From assembly GCA_014058105.1 (NCBI GenBank), contig JACGCM010001166.1, positions 1,922,001-1,986,000 on the forward strand: a DNA stretch of 64,000 bases. The letters run 5' to 3'. Shown piece after piece: positions 56,803-64,000 of the stretch (positions are counted from its first letter, which is position 1; every line of letters starts with the position of its first letter). The notes under the pieces are model-generated. The model saw only the letters and a list, made by a program, of their open reading frames with translations, was not told where the DNA came from and did no database searches. Origin of the DNA: Kingdonia uniflora (Eukaryota; Streptophyta; Magnoliopsida; Ranunculales; Circaeasteraceae). The position numbers and the translations under genes were made by a program.

Positions 56803-57442
56803 AGAAAACATTTCCACGATATTCTTAGGCATACATTCACTCTACTATACATTTCAATCACGGTTAGTTCCAGACGACCAACGACCGGAATCCAGCTCGA
56901 TCTTTCAGTTGAGCCAGAATAACTTACAGAGATACGGGCGAATCTCAACGCCGAATCAGAGAAGCGCAATGAGCTCGAACATCAATTAACTCTTGACCGA
57001 GAACTCCGTGAGAAGGAGCTTGAAGTCGAGCGACAAACTCGTTTGACAACGTTCAAATGACATGAAGACCAGATGACAACCATATAGACTACCTTACAAG
57101 CTCTGTAAAACACTCAGCAGGCTCCTCCAATAAGTGATCGCGACCAATTGCCAGAAACCTCCTGGGTTTCTACGCGAGAAAGGTTGGGACCTCGAGGAGC
57201 CACTAGCAAAGCCATTTCCAGAAATATTTAGCACAAACCTTAGCCTTCCATTCATTTGGGTGGTGAAGTTCATTCTGAGATTAGCGAGGTCTCTGATTTT
57301 CCATACGTCAGGAGGAATAACAACGACCTCAACCTCAAGTTCCAGCACGTGATCGTTTGAGTGAAGGTACCAGTACTTACAATCCTCAACCTCCTCTCGT
57401 CATGCCACTCAGCCGACACGTCAATATGTTATACAAGAGCAT
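56803..57442 (+). pseudogene. Leader and decayed gag N-terminus of the Tat-type element
   Basis: Traces of a Gln/Arg/Glu-rich coiled region (HQLTLDRELREKELEVERQ-like at 56975-57030) and a Pro/Ser stretch, with many frame changes. The gag start cannot be placed. Confidence 0.4.
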
Positions 57443-58570
57443 ATGGATCAGCGTATTAAGGAGTTGATCGAAGCACAAGTTCTGGTTACTACAGACGACC
57501 TTACCAAGTTACAAGGAAGTCAAAATGCCAAAGAACTCTTCTATATGGAAATGTCAAAAGGTTTCCATACTCTAAAAATTTGCAAATACAAGGGCACCGA
57601 TCCAAAGGAGTACATTCAGCAATATCGTAATTCATTGGGGTTGTATTCCAATCTCAACCACATCCTCTGTCGCTTGTTCGCAACAAGTCTACAGGAGGAA
57701 CCGCCCCGGTGGATCCACTCTTTACTTGAGGACTCCATACACACATTCAACCAGCTGCAGAAATAATTTATCAAGACGTATGATCACAATAGAGACAAAG
57801 AAGAGAATTTATATTCTATTATCAGTGTTAAACAATCACACAGAGATAACCTTGAGGCTTTTGCGAAGAAGTTTTTGGAGCTCGCGGGTAAAGTAGACAA
57901 CCTCGATCAGAAAACAGTTGTTACTGTTTTCATCAATGCGTTCCAGCTTGATTGCAAGGCCAAAGAATACCTCTTCTTTAACAAACCTGCAACCTTAAAA
58001 GATATGATCACCAAGGTCCATAGTTACGTCGACCTAGAAAGGATGATGTCCGAAAGGCATAAATCTACTAAATCCGTCCCAACCACAAAAGGTCCATCTA
58101 TAGATCGAAACACTGAGCCAAAGGAGGATAAGGGTGATCAAAAATGCCCTAAGGAAAATACTGGCAAACCTTAGAAAGGCAGTTCACTACCCAAAACGGT
58201 CCTCCTAAGGATAAATGCTCGAATCTCCAGAATTTTTCCAATCCTCTCCAAGGATAAGCTCTACCGTTTCTCTCAACCATTAGAACCAATCGAGAACCGT
58301 CTGTACTGCATGTATCATAAGGTAAACCATCATTCTACTGACAACTGCTATGCTTTACAGAGATTGTTAGAATACATTTTCAAGGAGAGACGTATGTTCG
58401 AATACATTATTGACCTGGAATCATACAAGGATGGCAGCTATAAGAAGCAGCTTAAAGTTGTCCAGGTCAAAGATTACGCTGAGGAGAAGCATCACTGCCA
58501 AATGCACCACAACAACATGATCGAAATCAATCAAATCACCAACTCTAGTATATTCAAGCGCAGAAGACTG
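57443..58570 (+). pseudogene. Tat-type gag (retrotransposon gag domain and Zn-knuckle-like tail)
   Basis: MEMSKGFHTLKICKYKGTDP, EYIQQYRNSLGLYS and LFATSLQEEPPRWIHSL form the gag core. One TAA (57764-57766) replaces a residue before FIKTYDHNRDKEE, and the domain continues LEAFAKKFLELAGKV and a basic region to 58174. After a frame change, YCMYHKVNHHSTDNCYAL (58300-58360) gives the CxxH...H..D.C motif that precedes protease in this clade. Structural capsid role. Confidence 0.8.
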
Positions 58571-58639
58571 TCATAATGCTGTGACCTTACACCTCAAGAC
58601 CAAGAAGCCAAGCTTCTGCCTAAGTCGAGCAATCACCGC

Positions 58640-59030
58640 CTTGGGATCTCATTCCAAGATTGCATCATTAGTCATGTAAAATTTCTACATCATGATACAT
58701 TAGTCATAATGCTCAAGATGAAGAAGTTTGTCATGCACACAATGATGATCGATACTGGAAGCGGTATTGAGATTCTCTTTTATAACACTATTGACCAAAT
58801 GGGATTGGCCGATTAAGTTATTCCAAGAAACACCGATATCAGTGGATTTAATGGTTCTAATGAAGAGCGAGAGGCAACATCATCTTACCTATTACCGCAG
58901 GACCAGCCACCATCGACGTCATCTTCTACGTAATCAGCGCCAAATCTTGTTATCTCAGGATTATGGGCCGATGCTGGATTCACAAGCCTTCCACAGAAGA
59001 ACCTACAAAATACATTATCATTGATTGACC
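58640..59030 (+). pseudogene. Tat-type aspartic protease
   Basis: TMMIDTGSGIEILFYNTIDQMGL holds the catalytic DTGS motif and its usual hydrophobic follow-up. Frames break after MGL (stop) and again near 58900; GLWADAGFTS may be a remnant of the second protease half. Confidence 0.75.
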
Positions 59031-59109
59031 TAGCAGAAAGATGCCCGGGGTCGATCCGGCTAAGGCATGTCACAAATTGGCCATCAATATTAATGCCACA
59101 ACGGTCAAA

Positions 59110-60165
59110 CATAAACAATAACGGCTATCACCTCGACTTCGAGATGAAGCTAACATAGAGATTGAGAAATTTATCAAAGTGGGATTCATTCGAGAAGTTA
59201 AATATCTAGATTAGATATCCAACATCGTCGCTGTCCCAAAGAAGAATGGAAAAGTCTGAGTTTGTGCAGATTTTACAGATCTAAACAAACATACTCTGAA
59301 GGGCAGTTTCCCTCTTCCCAACATTTATCAAATCCTTGACTCCACGGCAGGTCACAAACTCCTATCTATAATGGACGCACAATCAGATTCCACTCCTGGA
59401 AGAAGATCAAGAAAAAACCACTTTCATCACTAAAAGATGACTTTACTACTACAAAGTCATGCCATTCGGACTAAAAAATGCAGGTGCAACTTATTAACGG
59501 TTGATGACTACTATGTTCAAAGTACATCTTGGGAAAGTCGTGGAAGTTTACATTGACGATCTCTTATACAAGAGCATATAGTCAGTCAACCATATTACAG
59601 ATCTCAACATAATATTCAACATTCTTCGATCTTACAGGATGCGTCTCAATCCTGATAAGTATCAATTCAAAGTGCATTCATGTCGATTTTACGACAATCT
59701 CATCAACAATAAAAGGATTGAGGCCGATCCGGATCAGATTTAGGATCTCCCCAATATGCCATCCCCAAAGACGATGAAAGATGTATAGAAACTTGCCGGT
59801 AAGATTGGCGCTATCAGCTAATTCGTTTCAAAATCTTCAGACCGCTGTCATTGGCTGTTTCACTACTCCGCGATTGTACCAAACGAGGAAAAGTTCAGCC
59901 AAATATAGAGGTCCAATGGACATCAGAATGTGAAGTTGCTTTTCAGGATCTCAAAACCTATTTGGGGAGGTCTCCCATAATGAGCACCCCAATAGATAAT
60001 GAGGAGCTGATCATCTACCTAGCAGTTACAGATACTTCAATGAGCTCAGTTCTTATTCAACTTAAAGGGAAAATTGAGAAGCCAGCCCACTTCATCAGCA
60101 AAACCCTCATTCTAGCGAAAACGAGGTATTCTAAAATTGAGAGACTTCTTTTAACTCTTGTTTAA
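59110..60165 (+). pseudogene. Tat-type reverse transcriptase and first RNase H
   Basis: EIEKFIKVGFIREVKYLD, NIVAVPKKNGKV and CADFTDLNKHTLKGSFPLP are RT fingers/palm. Later the catalytic VYIDDLLYKSI segment (YIDD, near 59550) is intact in another frame. From 59851 an open 104-codon stretch (VQWTSECEVAFQDLKTYL, PIDNEELIIYLAVTDTSMSSVL, AHFISKTLILAKTRYSKIE) is the RNase H-like domain after RT. At least four frame changes. Confidence 0.85.
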
Positions 60166-60439
60166 ACTTCACAAAAACTCAAGCACTACTTCCAAGCTCA
60201 TTGAGTCAAAGTCAGGTCGAACTACCCATTTTGGGAGGTTCTGTCCAAGAAAGAAAAATCAAGGAGAGTGCAACAATGGTCAGTCAGTTTGGGAGAACAT
60301 GATATCAAGTTCGAACAACGACATTCCCAAAAGGGTCAGGCCGTTGCCAATTTTCTCACAAATTTTCTAGTGAAAGATCCCGAGTGGGAGGAGCACGATC
60401 TTGACACTTGCAGAGGAAATTACAGAAGATCCTCACTCT

Positions 60440-60720
60440 AAAGCATTTGACGATCGAGCTGAATTGATTACAAGGAAAGGGTGGAAACTTCTTACCGATG
60501 GTTCAACAGGACCCGCAGGGTCAAGAATTTGAGTCGTATTGATTACCCCTTTCAATAACAAAATTGAAAAATCAATCTGCTTGGATTTTAAAGCCTCTAA
60601 CAATGTCACTGAATGCGAAGCTCTCATTCATGGACTCGACCTCACACTTGAGCTCGGCGTCCTAGAACTCTCGGTTTACACAGATTTACTACTCATCGTC
60701 CACCATTACTCTGAGCAATA
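60440..60720 (+). pseudogene. Additional archaeal-like RNase H of the Tat-type element
   Basis: GWKLLTDGSTGPAGSRI, stop, then FKASNNVTECEALIHGLDLTLELGV and LSVYTDLLLIVHH. This matches the W.L..DGS...G...A.NN.AEYEAL..GL..A..LG....SDS pattern of the second RNase H found only in Tat/Ogre-type elements. The final SDSQL is degenerate (YTDLL). Confidence 0.8.
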
Positions 60721-60735
60721 AAGAAGAATGGTAAG

Positions 60736-62060
60736 ATGATCGAATATGCAGCCCTCATTACAGATAGGATGAGCAAGTTTGCGCAAGCAACTTACAATTA
60801 TCTTCCTCGAGGCAAAAATAGACACGCCGATTCTTTGGCATATCTAGCCGGAGTCTTGGGAACAGAAGCTCGATATCTCCAGATCGAAGTAATTTCAACC
60901 CCCATTATTGATCACATATCTGTATGCACGATCAACACTGGGGGTGATAAAGGGGAAGATAATGATTGGCAAAAGCCCTTCCTAGCCTACCCTGGTATCG
61001 GCAACAAATGCATAGGACCCCTTCCAACAGATCCAAAGGAACGCTGACAGCTGGTCGATAACTCATAGCGCTACTCAAATCAAAATGGTTATTTATATCT
61101 CCGTTCAGTTACTGAAGCCTTATCTAAAGTGCCTCTCCATAAAGAAAAGCAGACAAGATGCTCTACAATTTACATGAAGGGACTTGTGGCTCCCACGCCG
61201 CAGTCAATCACTCGCAAGAAGAGCCATTACATAAGGAGTATTTTGGTCGGACATGCGCAAGCAAGCATAAGAGTACTCACGCAAATGAGATATGTCAACG
61301 ACATGGACAAATGACACGCGTCCCTGCATTCGAACTACATGCAAGCAAGGTGTTTTGGCCATTCAAAAGATGGGCACTCGACTTTGTCGGTGAATTTCTT
61401 AATTCTCCTGGTAACCACCGATACCTACTCATAGCTGCAAATTATTTTACAAAATGGGTAGAGGCAGTTTCACTCTATCGAACCAGGGAAAAAAAGGTCA
61501 TCTCTTTTATCTAGGAACACATCATTACTCGGTTTGGATGCCCCTACCTAATTTATATTAATAATGGGTCACAATTCGTTGGAAAAGAAGTCAAAGCTTT
61601 CCTCAACAAACATAATATCATCCACTCACCATCCTATCCCTACTATCCTCCTCAAGGCAATGACCAAGCCGAAATTACCAACAAAGCTATCATAGATGGA
61701 CTCAAGAAAAGGCTTCACTCACAGAAAAAAGGGAACTGAATTCGCAAACTTCCTCATATCTTATGGGCATATCGTACCACTCTACGTCAATCAACCGGCT
61801 GCACCCCATTCATCCTTACCTATGGGACGGAAGTCATCATTTCTGTAGAATTTCATCATCCAGTCAAAGATTACGAGTTAACTGACCAAGATAGCGAATT
61901 TGAATTGGCCTACAACCTTAATTGGATCGTTGAGACCAAGGAATGTGCCATCGCTAACCTAGGTCAATATCACCATATGCTGGCCAGCTCGTACAACAAA
62001 CGAGTCAGAAGATGTACTTTCCAAATCAACGATCTTATCCTCAGAAAGATCCTTTAACAT
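60736..62060 (+). pseudogene. Tat-type integrase
   Basis: A decayed zinc-binding N-terminus precedes the core: PFKRWALDFVGEFLNSPGNHRYLLIAANYFTKWVEAV (first catalytic Asp), stop, YINNGSQFVGKEVKAFLNKH (the second Asp is Asn), then PQGNDQAEITNKAIIDGLKKRL with the catalytic Glu. Further on come HILWAYRTTLRQSTGCTPF and YGTEVIISVEF, and the tail YNKRVRRCTFQINDLILRK. The Asp-to-Asn change and stops make it inactive. Confidence 0.85.
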
Positions 62061-62360
62061 AGGCCTTATCACAGGTCTCATAGGTCTGGGATCATATTAC
62101 CTCATGACAGAAGAGGGAGTTCAAATCTCAAATCCTTGGAATACTAGGCAACTGAAACGGTACTATTGTTAAGCCCCTCACTACTCAATTTTGAATTCTC
62201 GCCTTTTCCATTCCAAAAGTGAGATTTTCATCTCCATCTAATAAACATCCTTTTCTATTCAATGAAAACTTCCAAGTTTTTTCTCCCACACAACTCTCTA
62301 CTTCGTAGATAACACATATATTAAAGCATAGGCAATAGCTTTCAATCGACCTCTATTCCG

Positions 62361-62935
62361 GTTAAAACAATGATCCCACTTGATTTGACCGACTCTACTA
62401 TACTCTGAGATTAAAACAAAGGTAATACTAGTTTTTAATCGAGGAACTCTACCACACATAATATAAAACAAAGGTAAAACAAGTTTTTATCTCACTCAAT
62501 ATGGCTGCGACATTATACCGGTTAAAACAAGGATAACACTTGATTCGACCGACTCTACTATACTTCGAGATTAAAATAAAAGTAATAGTAGTTTTCAATC
62601 GAGAAACTCTACCAGACATAAGATAAAGAAAATGTAAAACTAGCTTTTATCTCACTCAATATGGTTGTGATATTTTATCGGTTAAAATAAGGATAACACT
62701 TGATTTGACCGACTCTACTATACTCTGAGATTAAAATAAAGGTAATATTAGTTTTCAATCGAGGAACTCTACCAGACATAAGATAAAGCAAAGGTAAAAC
62801 TAGTTTTCATCTCACTCAATATGGCTGCGACATTATACTCCGAGATTAAAACAAATGTAATACTAGTTTTCAATCGAGGAACTCTACCAGACATAAGATA
62901 AAGCAAAGGTAAAACTGGCTTTCATTTCTCAATAT
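62361..62935. repeat. Tandem repeat, 160 bp unit, ~3.6 copies, in the Tat-type 3' region
   Basis: GGTTAAAAYAAGGATAACAC starts units at about 62361, 62521 and 62681, exactly 160 bp apart. The last partial unit starts near 62837. Each unit contains two related sub-blocks (GATTAAAAYAAAGGTAATA and AAGCAAAGGTAAAACTAG). Tat-lineage 3' regions are known sources of satellite repeats. Confidence 0.9.
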
Positions 62936-63087
62936 GTCTGTGACAGATACTTTTTCAGGTTACATATACAACTGCTAAAATACATTTTTTTCTCCTGTTG
63001 GGAGGTCAGCTACACTTTCCCCTGTAACAGGAGGACGACCAGCCATAAATTCTCGAGCTCGAGCAGTTACAGCAATCCTTCCCTGTT

Positions 63088-64000
63088 CTAGTAATTTAGC
63101 AGTAGAGAGCCTAACTTTGTTTCCATGGAGTTCATATAATTTCCTTGATCTATATCAGCTCTGCAAATACATCCCCTTTCTGTCAAATTGTCGTGCAAGG
63201 TATCTCTTTCTAACTCAAGCCTATTTACCTCCTCTACAAAATAGGCGATCACCGCCATCATCAATTCTGAGCGCGATGCCTCTGGCATGACCGCCTTAGA
63301 AAATTTTTCTCTCGCCATCTAAAGGCGATTATGCAACCTATTATACTGTTCTTTTTGCCATTTCATTTCACTATTATGCAACCTATTATTCAAGCCATGA
63401 ATACAATGTTCTTTTCCGCCTTCTTGTCAGCTTTAACGTATTCGGCCTGATTAATCGCCCTCAAATCCACCACCTGAACATGAAGTTCCTCGAGCTCCCT
63501 GTTTAAATCTTCCCTATCTGGAGACTTCTTTAACCACTCATCTTGCTTCTTTATCAAAATCTCCTTACCCCTGATAGTCCACTCTAACCCTTGTTCCCTG
63601 GTAAGAACATCATCTAACTTACTTTGGCACTCCCGAAACCGCTCATTTCCTTTTTGTACATGACCTTGAGCTTGAGCTACAATTCCCTCTAACTCTCTTA
63701 TTCGAGCTGATAGGCTAACTATATCCCCTTGAACAAGGGAGACCTTGACATCACTTTTATTCTTCCTCGAGCGTTCTCCAGCCTTGGCATTTCTGGCATG
63801 TGAATTGGCATGTGCCAAATCGGTCTTTAATTGTGCCACCCTTTCATTCAACTCATCACACTTCTGTTGTACCATCCAAAGCTTTATATCTTTAGCAGGT
63901 AAGGCTGTAGTCAACTGCTCAACTACAACTTCAGAGGTAGATAGGTCATCTCGAGCTTTCTTCAGCTCGCTATCTTTCTCAACAATTTTCTTCTTCAATC
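63088..64000 (-). pseudogene. Antisense coiled-coil ORF in the Tat-type 3' region (partial, open at window edge)
   Basis: The minus-strand frame 63390-63998 (open to the edge) encodes a strongly charged heptad-rich helix: MKKKIVEKDSELKKARDDL, VQQKCDELNERVAQLKTDL, RIRELEGIVAQAQGH, EWLKKSPDREDLNRELEEL. After a frame change near 63390 the tail continues (NRLHNSEMKWQKEQYNRL, MAREKFSKAVMPEASRSEL, FVEEVNRLELERDTLHDNL). It lies opposite in strand to gag-pol, between integrase and the expected 3' LTR, like the antisense ORFs known in Tat elements. The N-terminal domain lies outside the window. Confidence 0.65.

Larger units (their letters stand above)
56200..64000 (+). mobile_element. Tat-type Ty3/gypsy element, degenerate, extends beyond the window
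   Basis: Probable 5' LTR about 56250-56780, primer-binding site TGGCACCGTCTGTGGGAA (56785-56802), then gag, protease, RT, RNase H, a second (archaeal-like) RNase H, integrase, 3' tandem repeats and an antisense ORF. The extra RNase H before integrase and the antisense ORF are characteristic of the Tat clade. The 3' LTR is not in the window. Many stops and frameshifts indicate an old copy. Confidence 0.8.

Overview
The window looks like nuclear DNA of a flowering plant, probably a eudicot. It is AT-rich, has short GT-AG introns, and almost every coding remnant belongs to a plant transposable-element family: PIF/Harbinger, Pong-like Harbinger, Ty1/copia, Ty3/gypsy including a Tat-type element, L1-like LINE, a TRIM and MITEs. 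I found one ordinary host gene, an ERD15/CID-like PAM2-motif gene on the minus strand (CDS 15441-16412, leader intron up to 17400).

Layout. 1-5900: AT-rich repeat-derived DNA with a ~142 bp inverted repeat (1413-1554 / 3995-4136) flanking a 2.4 kb block without recognisable genes. 6012-6690: MITE-like element. 7021-15236: complete 8.2 kb PIF/Harbinger element with TAA duplications. On the minus strand it carries a Myb/SANT-like gene, a tandem GRF zinc-finger gene and a PIF transposase, all disabled, and it is interrupted by 5'-truncated LINE pieces on the plus strand. 15237-17700: ERD15-like gene, with the PIF element inserted about 200 bp past its stop codon. 17700-20403: intergenic DNA holding an orphan duplicate (19866-20290) of the ERD15 promoter and leader.

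20407-50415: five Pong-like elements abut one another, separated by TAA (once TAT). They fall into two families. Family 1 comprises A (20407-~30635, interrupted by a 4.19 kb solo LTR), B (~30636-35979, inverted to A) and D (40294-41717, a deletion derivative). Family 2 comprises C (35983-40290) and E (41721-50415, interrupted by a TRIM). Besides the usual pair (ORF1 with Myb-like/NAM-associated features, and a Plant_tran-type transposase), the larger copies of both families carry a third gene encoding a plant mobile domain (PMD, MAIN-like) protein. It reads inward from one end. Each family has its own subterminal palindrome (ACCGCGCGGT in family 1, GCGCAGTTC/GAACTGCGC in family 2), and family 2 genes share a ~44 bp promoter minisatellite. 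All copies are decayed. This three-gene transposon arrangement is the most interesting system in the window.

50416-64000: a MITE-like remnant, a degenerate antisense Ty1/copia pol, the 5' LTR plus gag of a Ty3/gypsy element whose LTR ends match those of the TRIM, and a degenerate Tat-type Ty3/gypsy element with gag, protease, RT, two RNase H regions, integrase, a 160 bp tandem repeat in its 3' region and an antisense coiled-coil ORF running off the window edge.

Basis: all assignments come from reading motifs by eye and from general knowledge of the families. No search was run, so identities and boundaries are approximate unless a target-site duplication is quoted.
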